DNA of 40,499 nucleotides. Origin: Reyranella sp. GTDB taxonomy: Bacteria > Pseudomonadota > Alphaproteobacteria > Reyranellales > Reyranellaceae. Shown here piece by piece: positions 8,532 to 17,227 of this stretch; the first letter of the stretch is position 1; each line of letters begins with the position of its first letter. The stretch spans positions 1 to 40,499 of the forward strand of contig JAQSDW010000103.1 in assembly GCA_029946105.1 (NCBI GenBank), read 5' to 3'. Below the pieces are notes generated by a model. The model saw only the letters and a list, made by a program, of their open reading frames with translations, did no database searches and had not been told where the DNA came from. A program made the translations under genes and the position numbers.

Positions 8532-9212
8532 GTGAAGATCATCAGCTGGAACCTGCTGCGCCTCACCGGCGCCGCCGTCGAGGATGTGGCAGCACTCGTC
8601 GAGCGCGAGCGGCCCGAACTTCTCCTCATGCAGGAAGCGACGGAGCACATGGACGCGCTGCCGGGGCTGATTGGCGGCGGCCATTTCCACCGCTTGCCCT
8701 GGCCAGGCAAGATCCACGGCCTCGCCGCCTGGAGCCACCATCCCATCGCCTCGCCGCGTCCGCTCGCGCTGCCGGCATCGAAGCTGCCCGGAAAGCTCCC
8801 GCGCCGCCGAGCGCAGATCCTCCAGGTGAACGGCATCACCTTCGCCAACGTCCATCTCTCGCACGGCCAGCTCCTGAACCGCCGCCAACTCGCGCGCATC
8901 GCCGCCAAGCTACGCGGCAAGCCCTCGGCGATATTGGGCGACTACAACGCCGTCGGGCCGATTCTGGTGCCAGGATTCTTCGACGTCGGTCCCCTCGATA
9001 CGACGCATTTCGGCAGCAACGTCGTGCCGTTTCGCCTCGATCGTTGCCTGGTCCATGGCCTGCGCTGCAGCGCGACCGACACGCTTGCGGCCGGCCCGTC
9101 CGATCACCGGCCGATCGTCGTCCACCTGCACCTCACGCAAACGGTGGCGAAACGCGACCCGTTGCGAGGAACACGCCGGCGCTTCGCCAAGATCCGCGCC
9201 GCGTTCGTCTGA
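8532..9212 (+). CDS. Endonuclease/exonuclease/phosphatase family protein
   Basis: A 226-aa protein with the DNase I-like fold signature: ISWNLL at the N-terminus (metal/phosphate-contacting Asn), LLLMQEA (metal-binding Glu near residue 36), NVHLSHGQ, LGDYNAVG (catalytic Asp and Asn) and SDHRPIVV at the end (catalytic Asp-His pair). This superfamily hydrolyses phosphodiester bonds in nucleic acids, phospholipids or inositol phosphates; the substrate cannot be predicted here and there is no signal peptide. GTG start, 7 bases after the stop of the antiporter gene and therefore probably co-transcribed with it. The 3' end converges on the cardiolipin synthase gene. Confidence 0.85.
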   Translation: MKIISWNLLRLTGAAVEDVAALVERERPELLLMQEATEHMDALPGLIGGGHFHRLPWPGKIHGLAAWSHHPIASPRPLALPASKLPGKLPRRRAQILQVNGITFANVHLSHGQLLNRRQLARIAAKLRGKPSAILGDYNAVGPILVPGFFDVGPLDTTHFGSNVVPFRLDRCLVHGLRCSATDTLAAGPSDHRPIVVHLHLTQTVAKRDPLRGTRRRFAKIRAAFV

Positions 9213-9218
9213 TCCGGC

Positions 9219-10637
9219 CTAGAGGTAGGGCTGCAGCAGCCGCGCCGCGCCGTTGCGCAGGCGGACCAACAACGGGTCGGAATCCAGTTCGGCCACCGTC
9301 AGGCGCCGGCACTGGCGTGTTGCCACCGCGATCTCGTGCGCGAAGCCGGTGTCGTGCAGTTCGACATTGAGCTCGAAATTCAGGCGGAAGCTGCGGGTAT
9401 CCCAGTTGGCGCTGCCGACCAGGCACCAGTTGTCGTCGACGGTCATCAGCTTCGAGTGCTCGAACGGCTGCGGCAGGAGCCAGACGCGGCAGCCGGCCTC
9501 GATCAACGGGCGGAGCGGGATCCGTCGCGCCCAGTCGAGAACGGCATGATTGCCGCGCTCGGGAATGATCAGATCGACCTCGATCCCGCGCATGGCAGCG
9601 AGACCCAACGCCATCGTCAACGGCTCCGGCGGCAGGAAGTACGGCGTGACGACGCGGACCGATTTGCGCGCGCAGGATATCGCATGCAGGGCCACGAACT
9701 CGATGCGTTCGTTGTCCTCGTCGGGGCCCGAGGTCACCACCCGTGCCGCCACGATGCCCACCTTGTCGATTTCCGGGAACCACGCCTCGTCGGGCAGATG
9801 CTCGCCGGTCGTGAACAGCCAGTCGTCGGCAAAGGCGTCGGTGAGCTGTTCGACGACTGGGCCCTCGAAGCGGAAATGCGTATCTCGGACGGCATGTACT
9901 GGATGGGCAGCCTGCAGGTTCTCGGCGCCGATGTTGATGCCGCCGGTGAAGCCGATACGACCGTCGATTACCAGTACCTTGCGATGGTTGCGCAGGTTCA
10001 CGAAAGGCATGCGCCATGGCAGGTACGAGTGGAGGAAACGCGCGACCGGCACACCCGCCTCGCTCAGACGCTGATAGGTTCCCGACTTGAAGTAGCCGCC
10101 GCCGACACCGTCGATCAGCACCCTCACCTGCACGCCACGGCGATGAGCGGCGATCAGCGCCTGATGGAACGGCTCACCCGCGGCATCGTCCCGGAAGATA
10201 TAGCTTTCGAGGCCGACGCTCTTCTTGGCGCGAGCGATCTCCTCCAGCATGCGGGGATAGGCCTGATCGCCGTTGCGCAGCACCTCGACACTGTTGCCTT
10301 GCTCGCGCGGCAGCCCGGTCAGCCGGCCGACGGCGAATTCCAGCGGCGCCAGCGGATCGTCCGGGGCCATGTCGGCCGACGCCCCCTCGGCGATGACGGG
10401 CTTCGAGCGCGCGCGCAGCAGTCGCTTGGCGCGGCGCTTGACGCGGTTGATGCCCATGATCGCGTACAGCAGGCCGCCCAGAAACGGCGACAGCCAGGCG
10501 ATACCGATCCACGATACGGCAGCGCCGACATTGCGCTTGTTGAGCAGGACATGGACCGTCACCGCCGCGGCGATGACCACATGCATCAGCGCGGCGGTTT
10601 CACCGATCAACCAGACCAGTTCACCCGTCAGGGCCAC
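9219..10637 (-). CDS. cls: Cardiolipin synthase (phospholipase D family)
   Basis: Inner-membrane enzyme that condenses two phosphatidylglycerols, or a phosphatidylglycerol and another phospholipid, to cardiolipin. The 472-aa product begins with two hydrophobic segments (residues about 5-28 and 38-62, the usual cls N-terminal membrane hairpin), followed by basic KRRAKRLLRARSK. Two HKD motifs are intact: NHRKVLVIDGRIGFTGG in the middle and EHSKLMTVDDNWCLVGSAN in the C-terminal third. GTG start, 4 bases downstream of the stop of the aminotransferase gene, so it forms the last gene of an acuI-aminotransferase-cls run; the functional link to those two is not obvious. Confidence 0.9.
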   Translation of the reverse strand: MALTGELVWLIGETAALMHVVIAAAVTVHVLLNKRNVGAAVSWIGIAWLSPFLGGLLYAIMGINRVKRRAKRLLRARSKPVIAEGASADMAPDDPLAPLEFAVGRLTGLPREQGNSVEVLRNGDQAYPRMLEEIARAKKSVGLESYIFRDDAAGEPFHQALIAAHRRGVQVRVLIDGVGGGYFKSGTYQRLSEAGVPVARFLHSYLPWRMPFVNLRNHRKVLVIDGRIGFTGGINIGAENLQAAHPVHAVRDTHFRFEGPVVEQLTDAFADDWLFTTGEHLPDEAWFPEIDKVGIVAARVVTSGPDEDNERIEFVALHAISCARKSVRVVTPYFLPPEPLTMALGLAAMRGIEVDLIIPERGNHAVLDWARRIPLRPLIEAGCRVWLLPQPFEHSKLMTVDDNWCLVGSANWDTRSFRLNFELNVELHDTGFAHEIAVATRQCRRLTVAELDSDPLLVRLRNGAARLLQPYL

Positions 10638-10641
10638 GCGA

Positions 10642-11967
10642 TCAGGCGACCGCTTTGATCGTCTTCGCCGTGATGTCGATGATCTCGTCGATCTGCGCCT
10701 TCTCGATCACCAGCGGCGGCGACATGGCAATGGCATCGCCCGATTGGCGCACCATCAAGCCGAGGTCGAACGCCTTGGTGAAAGCAGCATAGCCACGCGT
10801 GCCGACCGCGCCGCTCGGCGCCAGGTCGATACCGGCCGCCAGCCCGAGGTTGCGAATGTCGGTGACGTTCGGCAATCCCTTCAGCGAATGCACGCCCTCT
10901 TCCCAGTACGGCGAGAGCTCGGCCGCGCGCTCGAACAGGTTTTCGTCGCGATAGATGTCGAGCACGGCCGAGGCGGCGGCGCAGGCCAGCGGATGCGCCG
11001 AATATGTATAGCCGTGGAACAAGTCGATGGCGCTCTCCGGGCCGTTCATCAAGCCGTCGAAGACGGGTTTGCGCACGAACACGCCGCCCATCGGCACCGT
11101 GGCGTTGGAGATGCCCTTGGCCACTGTCATCAGGTCGGGAATGACGCCGAACTTGTCGGCGGCGAAGCTCGCGCCCAGGCGGCCGAAGCCGGTGATGACC
11201 TCGTCGAAGATCAGCAGGATGCCGTGCTTGTCGCAGATCTGACGCAGCCGCTGGAGGTAGCCCTTGGGTGGCGGCAGGTAGCCGGTCGAACCGGCGCAGG
11301 GCTCGACGATGACGGCGGCGATGTTGGAAGCATCATGCAGGCCGACGATGCCTTCGAGCGCATCGGCGAGCTCCACGCCATTCTCGGGCTGGCCCTTGGA
11401 GAAGGCGTTGGATGCGAGATGGGTATGCGGAAGATGGTCGACGCCGGGCAACATGGCACCGAACCATTTGCGGTTGTTTACCATGCCGCCCACGGAGATG
11501 CCGCCGAAGCCGACGCCATGGTAGCCGCGCTCGCGGCCGACGAAACGGGTGCGCGTGCCCTGGCCGTTGGCCCGGTGATAGGCGAGCGCGATCTTGAGCG
11601 CGCTGTCGACGGCTTCGGAACCGGAATTGCAATAGAAGGCGTGGTTCAGGTCGCCCGGCAGGAGGGCGGCATGGCGCGCCGCCAGCTCGAACGCCTTGGG
11701 ATGGCCCATCTGGAACGAGGGCGCATAGTCCATCTCGTCGAGCTGCTTGGCGATCGCCGCCTTGATCTCCTCGCGGCCGTGGCCGGCATTGACGCACCAC
11801 AGGCCCGCCGTGCCGTCGATGATCTTGCGCCCCTCCGGCGTCCAGTAGTGAACGCCCTTGGCCTTGGCCAGCATCCGCGGGTTCTTTTTGAACTGCCGGC
11901 TTGCCGTGAACGGCATGAAGAAGGCGTCGAGATTGTTGGCGATCGGCTTGGCGTCGGGAGGCGTCAT
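10642..11967 (-). CDS. Aspartate aminotransferase family protein, omega-amino acid:pyruvate type
   Basis: Class III (PLP-dependent) aminotransferase of 441 aa. The PLP lysine is Lys284 in TVAKGISN, preceded by LIFDEVITGFGRLG which holds the PLP-nitrogen-contacting Asp; the YHGVGFGG and SGSEAVDSALKIA segments are those of beta-alanine:pyruvate / omega-amino-acid transaminases. It probably transfers the amino group from beta-alanine or a similar omega-amine to pyruvate. ATG at 11967 is preferred over one 39 bases further upstream because AAGGA lies at proper distance before it and the protein similarity starts here (FFMPFTASRQFKKNPRML). It follows acuI by 43 bases, and beta-alanine and acryloyl-CoA/3-hydroxypropionate metabolism are chemically close, so a joint three-carbon role is plausible. 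Confidence 0.85.
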   Translation of the reverse strand: MTPPDAKPIANNLDAFFMPFTASRQFKKNPRMLAKAKGVHYWTPEGRKIIDGTAGLWCVNAGHGREEIKAAIAKQLDEMDYAPSFQMGHPKAFELAARHAALLPGDLNHAFYCNSGSEAVDSALKIALAYHRANGQGTRTRFVGRERGYHGVGFGGISVGGMVNNRKWFGAMLPGVDHLPHTHLASNAFSKGQPENGVELADALEGIVGLHDASNIAAVIVEPCAGSTGYLPPPKGYLQRLRQICDKHGILLIFDEVITGFGRLGASFAADKFGVIPDLMTVAKGISNATVPMGGVFVRKPVFDGLMNGPESAIDLFHGYTYSAHPLACAAASAVLDIYRDENLFERAAELSPYWEEGVHSLKGLPNVTDIRNLGLAAGIDLAPSGAVGTRGYAAFTKAFDLGLMVRQSGDAIAMSPPLVIEKAQIDEIIDITAKTIKAVA

Positions 11968-12010
11968 CGTGGGATTCCTTGGCGTACTGGGTACTCGATG
12001 TCTCAAGTTA

Positions 12011-13003
12011 TCACTTGTTCACGTCGACGACCACGCGGCCCCGTATCTCTCCCTTGAGGATTTTTGGGGCCATCGCCATCAGCTCGAAAAGACCCGCCTC
12101 GGTCACGGTGCTGTCGAGCTTGTCGAGCGGCAGGTCCGACCCCAGGCGCTGCCATGCCGCCTCGCGCGGACCCTTGGGCAGCATCACCGAATCGATGCCG
12201 TAGACACTGATATTGCGCAGGATGAACGGGAGGATCGAGCCGGGGAACGAAGGCCCCGAGGCGAGACCGCACACCGCCGCCGCGCCGTTGTATTTCACCT
12301 GCGCGAGCGCCTTGGCGAACATCGCGCCGGAAACCGTGTCGACCAGGCCGGCGAAGCGCTCCGGCAGCAGCGGGCGGTCCGGCGCCTCGACGATCTCCTT
12401 GCGATCCATGACGGTCTTGGCGCCGAGTGCCGTGAGATACGCGCCCTCCTGCGGCCGGCCGGTGGCGGCCACGACCGCATAACCAAGCTTTGCCAGAATG
12501 GCGACCGCGACCGAGCCGACGCCGCCGGCCGCACCAGTTACCAGGATCTCGCCGGCATCGGGCCGGATGCCGTGCTTCTCCAGCGCCATGACACAAAGCA
12601 TGGAAGTATAGCCCGCCGTGCCGATCGCCATGGCGCGCTTGGTCGAGATCGACCCCGGCAATTTGACCAGCCAGTCGCCCTTCACACGCGCCTTGGTCGC
12701 ATAGCCGCCCCAATGCAGCTCACCCACGCGCCAGCCGTTGAGCACGACCTTGTCGCCGGGCTTGAAGGCGGGATTATCCGACGCTTCGACCGTTCCGGCG
12801 AAATCGATGCCGCCGACATGTGGCCAGGTCTTCACCAGCCCGCCGCCCGAGGTGAGCACCAGGCCATCCTTGTAGTTCAGCGTCGAATACTCGACCGCCA
12901 CGGTGACGTCGCCCGCCGGCAGCTTGTCGACGGCCAGTGTCTCGAGGACTCCGCTCACCTTGCGGTCGGCACCTTGGCTCAGAACCAGCGCGCGAAACGA
13001 CAT
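12011..13003 (-). CDS. acuI: Acryloyl-CoA reductase (NADPH), AcuI/YhdH family
   Basis: Medium-chain dehydrogenase/reductase of 330 aa lacking structural zinc ligands. Signature segments are STLNYKDGLVLTSGGGLV, PHVGGIDFAGTV, GWRVGELHWGGYA and the Rossmann motif VTGAAGGVGSVAVAIL, which together are characteristic of AcuI/YhdH. The enzyme reduces acryloyl-CoA to propionyl-CoA with NADPH, detoxifying acrylate from DMSP or 3-hydroxypropionate. ATG at 13003 has AGGAG 6-7 bases before it. First gene of the minus-strand run acuI-aminotransferase-cls, divergent from the glutathione S-transferase gene; a large GC-rich inverted repeat lies between. Confidence 0.9.
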   Translation of the reverse strand: MSFRALVLSQGADRKVSGVLETLAVDKLPAGDVTVAVEYSTLNYKDGLVLTSGGGLVKTWPHVGGIDFAGTVEASDNPAFKPGDKVVLNGWRVGELHWGGYATKARVKGDWLVKLPGSISTKRAMAIGTAGYTSMLCVMALEKHGIRPDAGEILVTGAAGGVGSVAVAILAKLGYAVVAATGRPQEGAYLTALGAKTVMDRKEIVEAPDRPLLPERFAGLVDTVSGAMFAKALAQVKYNGAAAVCGLASGPSFPGSILPFILRNISVYGIDSVMLPKGPREAAWQRLGSDLPLDKLDSTVTEAGLFELMAMAPKILKGEIRGRVVVDVNK

Positions 13004-13078
13004 ACATGCTCCTATGGATTGTCAGCGGGAGATTGTCGGCGGGTTTTATCAGGGCGTCAGGGCTTTGTCGGTGGCCAT

Positions 13079-13121
13079 CTGAGGCCGGGGTTCGCGCTGC
13101 GCATTGCCCCACCGGCCTCAG
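13079..13121. promoter_or_regulatory. GC-rich 10-bp inverted repeat between acuI and the GST gene
   Basis: Arms CTGAGGCCGG (13079-13088) and CCGGCCTCAG (13112-13121) pair perfectly around a 23-base loop. It lies in the divergent intergenic region, about 75 bases upstream of acuI and 47 upstream of the GST start. No T-run follows on either strand, so a terminator is unlikely; an operator or leader hairpin for either gene is possible. Confidence 0.4.
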
Positions 13122-13168
13122 ACTCCTACGATCCGCCCCCTTCAGTCCACTCAACGAGAGGCCACCCC

Positions 13169-13870
13169 ATGATCAAGTTCTATTACAATCTGGCGCCCAA
13201 CCCGACGAAGGTCGCGCTCTGCCTCGAAGAGATGGGCCTGGCCTACGAGCTGGTGCCGGTCGACACCCGCAAGGGCGAGCAGCATGCAGCCGCCTTCCTT
13301 TCCGTCAATCCCAACGCCAAGGTCCCCGCCATCGTCGACGGCGACGCCACGGTCTTCGACAGCAATGCGATCCTGCTCTATCTCGCCGAGAAGACCGGGC
13401 AGTTCCTGCCGGGCGCATCGCCGGGCAAGTCCGCGCTGGCCGCACGCGGCGAGATGCTGTCGTGGCTGATGTTCGTCGCCTCCGGCATCGGTCCCTATTC
13501 GGGGCAGGCCGTGCATTTCCGCAACTTCGCACCCGAGCCCAAGGACTACGCGGTGACCCGCTACACCTTCGAGGCGCGGCGCCATTGGGACATTCTCGAC
13601 GCCAAGCTGGGCAAGAGCCGCTTCATGCTGGGCGATGCCTACTCCATCGTCGACATGGCGGTGTGGGGCTGGTCGCGGCTGGTGCCGTTCGTGCTCGGGC
13701 CCGAGGCCCTGCCGCAGATGCCGAATCTCAAGCGCCATCTCGAGGAAGTCTCCGCCCGCCCGGCCGCACAGCGCGCGCTTGCCCTGAAGGAAAAGCACAG
13801 CTTCAAGGCCGAGATGGACGACGCCGCGCGGCTTGCGATGTTCCCCCATCTCGCCAAGAAGGTCGCCTGA
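13169..13870 (+). CDS. Glutathione S-transferase family protein
   Basis: Cytoplasmic protein of 233 aa with the two-domain GST layout: an N-terminal thioredoxin-like part (MIKFYYNLAPNPTKVALCLEE, NPNAKVPAIVDGD, VFDSNAILLYLAEKTG, the latter containing the glutathione-binding Ser after Asp) and an all-helical C-terminal part (FMLGDAYSIVDMAVWGW). The active-site position appears as Asn/Ser-type rather than a Cys, and the group resembles YfcG/YghU-like enzymes acting on disulfides or conjugating electrophiles. The frame is open far upstream, but the similarity begins at ATG 13169, which has GAGAGG before it. It is followed at 33 bases by two MFS genes and is probably co-transcribed. Confidence 0.9.
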   Translation: MIKFYYNLAPNPTKVALCLEEMGLAYELVPVDTRKGEQHAAAFLSVNPNAKVPAIVDGDATVFDSNAILLYLAEKTGQFLPGASPGKSALAARGEMLSWLMFVASGIGPYSGQAVHFRNFAPEPKDYAVTRYTFEARRHWDILDAKLGKSRFMLGDAYSIVDMAVWGWSRLVPFVLGPEALPQMPNLKRHLEEVSARPAAQRALALKEKHSFKAEMDDAARLAMFPHLAKKVA

Positions 13871-13903
13871 CGCCGACGGCCTGAAAGAGGGCGGGCGCTC
13901 GCC

Positions 13904-15157
13904 ATGAAGCCGCCGTTCCTGGCGACTTTCCTCATCCCGCGCCTGCCCTTTTACTATGGCTGGGTCGTGCTGGGCTGCGTCTGCCTCGCGGGCTTCGCGC
14001 GGCAGGGCCCGGCGGTCGCGGTGCTGTCGATCTTCGTCACGCCCATGACCGCCTACTTCGGCTGGTCGCGCACCGAGATCGCGGGCGCGGTCTCGCTGGG
14101 CGGTGTGTTGGCCGCGGTGATCTCGCCCATCATCGGGCCGATTCTCGACCGCCGCGGGGCCCGGCTGGTGCTTTGCCTGGCCGTGCTCGGCACCGGGGGG
14201 GCGACCATGTCGCTGTCTCTGGTGACGTCGCTGCTCGCCTTCTATCTGGTGTTCTGCTTTGCCCGCATGATCTGGGCCGGCCCTTACGACCTCGGCCTCT
14301 ACGGTGCCCTCAACAATTGGTTCGTCGCACGCCGCGCGAGGGCCAACTCGATCGCCACGCTGGCGCAGATGGCCGGGCTGGTGGCGCTGCCGATCGTGGC
14401 GCAGGTCGCGATGAGCGGCGGCGACTGGCGCGACGGCTGGGTGGCGGTGGGCGCCGTGGTGCTCGTGGTCGGCTTCCTGCCGGTCTGGCTCCTGGTGGTG
14501 CGCCGGCCAGAGGATGTCGGACTGGCGCCCGACCGGATCGCCACGGGCAGCGGTCCGGCCGCGCCGGAGCCGCGCTTCAGTCGCGGCCAGGCGATGCGCA
14601 CACCCGCCTTCTGGTTGCTCTCGCTCTACACCGTGCTGGTCTTTCCGGTGCAGGCGGGCGTCAGCCTCCACCAGGCGCCGCACCTGATCGAACGCGGACT
14701 GACGCCGATCACAGCCGCGGCGGTGATCAGTTTCTTCTCGGCGATGTCGGCGGTGGCGAGCTTCGGCGTCGGCTTCCTGCCGCGTCGCTGGCCGGTGCGC
14801 TATGGCCTGCTCGCCGCGGCCGTCCTGCTGAGCCTGGGCAGCTTCGGCCTGATCGGCATCGCCTCCGCGCGCGACGCCTTCTTCGCCGGCGGTCTGTTCG
14901 GCCTCGGCATCGGCGGCGTGCTCACGCTGCTGCCGGTGGCCTGGGCCGACTACTTCGGCCGCGAAAGCTATGGCGCGATCCGCGGCGTGGCGCTGTCGCT
15001 GCAGGTCCTGGCGCAGGCGGCCGGCCCTGTCCTGTCCGGCGTGCTCCGCGATGCCAGCGGGACCTACACGCCGTCGCTTCTGGTGTTCGGCACACTGGCA
15101 GCACTTGCCACCCTGGCCGCCGTCGCGGCGCGACGACCGCGAGAAGTCGTGACGTGA
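13904..15157 (+). CDS. MFS transporter (first of an overlapping pair)
   Basis: Twelve-helix major facilitator of 417 aa. The N-terminus RLPFYYGWVVLGCVCLAGF and the loop between helices 2 and 3 (GPILDRRGARLVL, the GxxxDRxGxR motif) are of the monocarboxylate/oxalate-formate antiporter style. Substrate unknown; organic acid is the usual guess for this branch. ATG is preceded by GAGGGCGGG. The stop codon overlaps the GTG start of the next MFS gene (GTGA), indicating translational coupling. Located 33 bases after a GST gene. Confidence 0.85.
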   Translation: MKPPFLATFLIPRLPFYYGWVVLGCVCLAGFARQGPAVAVLSIFVTPMTAYFGWSRTEIAGAVSLGGVLAAVISPIIGPILDRRGARLVLCLAVLGTGGATMSLSLVTSLLAFYLVFCFARMIWAGPYDLGLYGALNNWFVARRARANSIATLAQMAGLVALPIVAQVAMSGGDWRDGWVAVGAVVLVVGFLPVWLLVVRRPEDVGLAPDRIATGSGPAAPEPRFSRGQAMRTPAFWLLSLYTVLVFPVQAGVSLHQAPHLIERGLTPITAAAVISFFSAMSAVASFGVGFLPRRWPVRYGLLAAAVLLSLGSFGLIGIASARDAFFAGGLFGLGIGGVLTLLPVAWADYFGRESYGAIRGVALSLQVLAQAAGPVLSGVLRDASGTYTPSLLVFGTLAALATLAAVAARRPREVVT

Positions 15158-16341
15158 CGCCAACGCCGGGCGGCAGCATGCGTTGGGCCATGCTGGGTCT
15201 GATGTTTGCCGCCCGCGCCGGGCTCGGCTTCCAATTTCAAACAGTGGGCTCGGTCGGTGACCCGCTCGCTGCCGACCTTGGGCTCAGCTACGCCGAACTG
15301 GGCACATTGATTGGCATCTTCTTCCTGCCCGGCCTCGTGCTGGCGCTCCCTGTCGGATACGCGGGACGGTATGTCTCCGACAAACGACTGGTCGCCCTTG
15401 GTCTCGCATCCCTCGCGCTGGGCGGTGGCCTCTGCGCCGTGGCCACCGGCTTCGGCCCGATGACGGTTGGTCGCATCCTGTGCGGCGTCGGTTTCGTCGT
15501 CTGCACGATCTTCATGACCAAGATGATCGTCGACTGGTTCGCCGGTTGCGAAATCGCCACCGCGATGGCCGTGCTGGTGATGAGCTGGCCGTTCGGCATC
15601 GCCATGAGCCAGGTCGGACATACCTGGCTTGCCACGGCGCTGGGTTGGCAATGGGCCTTCGCCGCGGCTGCACTCTACAGCCTCGTCGGTGCCGTGCTCG
15701 TGCTGGCGGCCTATCGCCCGCCGGCCACGCCCCTGGCCAAGTCCATCGCAGCCGTTGCCACGATCGCCACCGGGATGACGCGGTACGAATGGAAACTCGT
15801 CATCCTGGCCGCACTGGTCTGGGGCTGCTTCAATGCGGCCTTCATCATCTATCTGAGCTTCGCCTCGCGCGTTCTGGTGGCGGGCGGCTTCGGCAGCCTC
15901 GAAGCCGCGGCCGTCATCAGCCTGGCGAGCTGGGTGATGATCGTGTCCGGTGCGGTCTGCGGACAGCTCGCCGACCGTACCGGCAAGTCCGACGCCATCC
16001 TCTACACATGCCTGGTCGTGGCCATGCTCTCGCTGGCGCTGTTGCCGCAGACCAACCTCGCCATTCCGGTCGCGCTCGCCTTTGGACTGGTCGGCATGGC
16101 GCCGGCCGGTCTCATCATGGCGCTCACCAGCCAGGCGGTGGCGCCGGAGCGCCGCGCCTTCGGCATGGGTGTGTTCTTCAGCATCTTCTTTCTCTTCACC
16201 GCGCCCACGCCGACGATCGCGGGCTGGCTCTACGATCTGAGTGGCGATCCGTTCCGGCCGATCCTGCTCGGTATCGTGATGTTCGGGCTGACGATGGTCA
16301 CCAATGTCGCGTTTCGGATGGCACAGCGCACTCGACGCTGA
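15154..16341 (+). CDS. MFS transporter (second of an overlapping pair)
   Basis: Major facilitator of 395 aa, with the GYAGRYVSDKRLVALGL loop 2-3 motif and about twelve hydrophobic segments. It is not a close copy of the previous gene (the N-terminal region and the GxxxD motif differ), so the two are separate transporters and not halves or a recent duplicate; it resembles NarK/cyanate-permease-like members. GTG at 15154 overlaps the upstream stop by 4 bases and has GAGAA before it; ATG at 15178 (MRWAMLGLMF) is the alternative start and gives a protein 8 residues shorter. The gene ends 6 bases before the converging IclR gene. Confidence 0.8.
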   Translation: MTPTPGGSMRWAMLGLMFAARAGLGFQFQTVGSVGDPLAADLGLSYAELGTLIGIFFLPGLVLALPVGYAGRYVSDKRLVALGLASLALGGGLCAVATGFGPMTVGRILCGVGFVVCTIFMTKMIVDWFAGCEIATAMAVLVMSWPFGIAMSQVGHTWLATALGWQWAFAAAALYSLVGAVLVLAAYRPPATPLAKSIAAVATIATGMTRYEWKLVILAALVWGCFNAAFIIYLSFASRVLVAGGFGSLEAAAVISLASWVMIVSGAVCGQLADRTGKSDAILYTCLVVAMLSLALLPQTNLAIPVALAFGLVGMAPAGLIMALTSQAVAPERRAFGMGVFFSIFFLFTAPTPTIAGWLYDLSGDPFRPILLGIVMFGLTMVTNVAFRMAQRTRR

Positions 16342-16347
16342 CTAACC

Positions 16348-17118
16348 TCACTCGGCAGTCTTCATCCTTGCATCGTCGGAGATCGCACGCGCGAGATGTT
16401 GCAGCGGTTGCCCGAAGCGGGCGCCCACTTCTTCCTCGGTCATGGCCGACGTGGGAAAGCGCATCGAGAGACTGCCCATCACGCGTCCTGCCGCTCCGCT
16501 CTCCTGAAGGATCGCCACCGCGATGCCATGGATACGCGTCGGTCGCGGCGGCTGTGTGAAGGCATAGCCGTCGCGGCGTACGCGCTCGAGCACTTGCCCG
16601 AGCGTGGCCTCCTGCCGGCGGGTGAGGCCGCCGATGTCGCGCAGGATGTTGCGCCGCTCCTCATCGGGACAGAAGGCGAGCCAGGCACGGCCGAGCGCGC
16701 TGATTAGCACCGGCCGCCGGGTGTTGAGGGCCGCCTCCTCGAAGGCCATCGGGCTCTCCGGTGCCGTCGAGTGCCGGATGGTGATGCCGCCGTAGCTCAG
16801 CGTCGCAAGATAAAGCGGCCAGCCATGTTCGGCGGTGAAGCGGCTCATGTGTGGGATGGCGGCGTCCACCAGATGGTCGACGAAGCGGATCGAACCGGAG
16901 AGACCCAGCACCCGATCGGTCAGGCGATAGCCCTGTTCGCGCGAGACGCGCGCGGCATAGCCCAGCGCAATCAGCGTGTGCAGCAGCCGCACGACAGTCG
17001 GCCGCGGCAGGCCGAGCTCGCCGGTCAACACGCCCACGGTGGAGGTTCGTCGGCGGCTGAGCGCCTCCAGCAGCGCGAAGCTGCGACGCACCGGCTCGAT
17101 GGCGGGTTTGGCGACCAT
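16348..17118 (-). CDS. IclR-family transcriptional regulator
   Basis: DNA-binding regulator of 256 aa. Residues about 8-65 form the winged helix-turn-helix (RRSFALLEALS... LGLPRPTVVRLLHTLIALGYA), and the rest is the IclR effector domain (GITIRHSTAPESPMAFEEAALNTRRPVLISALGRAWLAF, GIAVAIL, GSLSMRFP). Such regulators often repress aromatic or small acid catabolism and are frequently divergent from their target. Here the divergent neighbour is the TauD-like dioxygenase, and overlapping palindromes lie directly before its own start, suggesting autoregulation and possibly control of the dioxygenase or of the convergent MFS pair. Confidence 0.9.
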   Translation of the reverse strand: MVAKPAIEPVRRSFALLEALSRRRTSTVGVLTGELGLPRPTVVRLLHTLIALGYAARVSREQGYRLTDRVLGLSGSIRFVDHLVDAAIPHMSRFTAEHGWPLYLATLSYGGITIRHSTAPESPMAFEEAALNTRRPVLISALGRAWLAFCPDEERRNILRDIGGLTRRQEATLGQVLERVRRDGYAFTQPPRPTRIHGIAVAILQESGAAGRVMGSLSMRFPTSAMTEEEVGARFGQPLQHLARAISDDARMKTAE

Positions 17119-17122
17119 CGAT

Positions 17123-17146
17123 GGACTATAGTCCGCAATGCGGACT
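17123..17146. promoter_or_regulatory. Overlapping palindromes, probable IclR-type operator
   Basis: A 17-base dyad (arms AGTCCGCA and TGCGGACT around a single A, 17130-17146) overlaps a 12-base palindrome GGACTATAGTCC (17123-17134). They lie only 5-28 bases upstream of the IclR start codon and about 80-105 upstream of the dioxygenase start. The size (about 15 bases, short centre) is usual for IclR-family operators. Binding by the adjacent regulator is inferred. Confidence 0.6.
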
Positions 17147-17203
17147 TTGTCGACTTAGGCCGGGTGCCACCGCCGCGAAGGCGTAACGTCGGCACTACAC
17201 GAG

Positions 17204-17220
17204 CCCGAGCTCGGGAGGAA
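17204..17220 (+). promoter_or_regulatory. Palindrome joined to the ribosome-binding site of the TauD-like gene
   Basis: CCCGAGCTCGGG (17204-17215) is a perfect 12-base palindrome whose last bases run into the GGGAGGAA Shine-Dalgarno (17213-17220), 7 bases before the ATG at 17228. In mRNA a palindrome without a loop cannot fold fully on itself, so it may be a DNA-level site or chance. Confidence 0.35.
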
Positions 17221-17227
17221 ACAAACA

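Noticed and set aside
13151..15163. 670-codon minus-strand open frame
   Set aside because: Antisense to the GST and first MFS gene, low-complexity His/Arg/Gln-rich translation.
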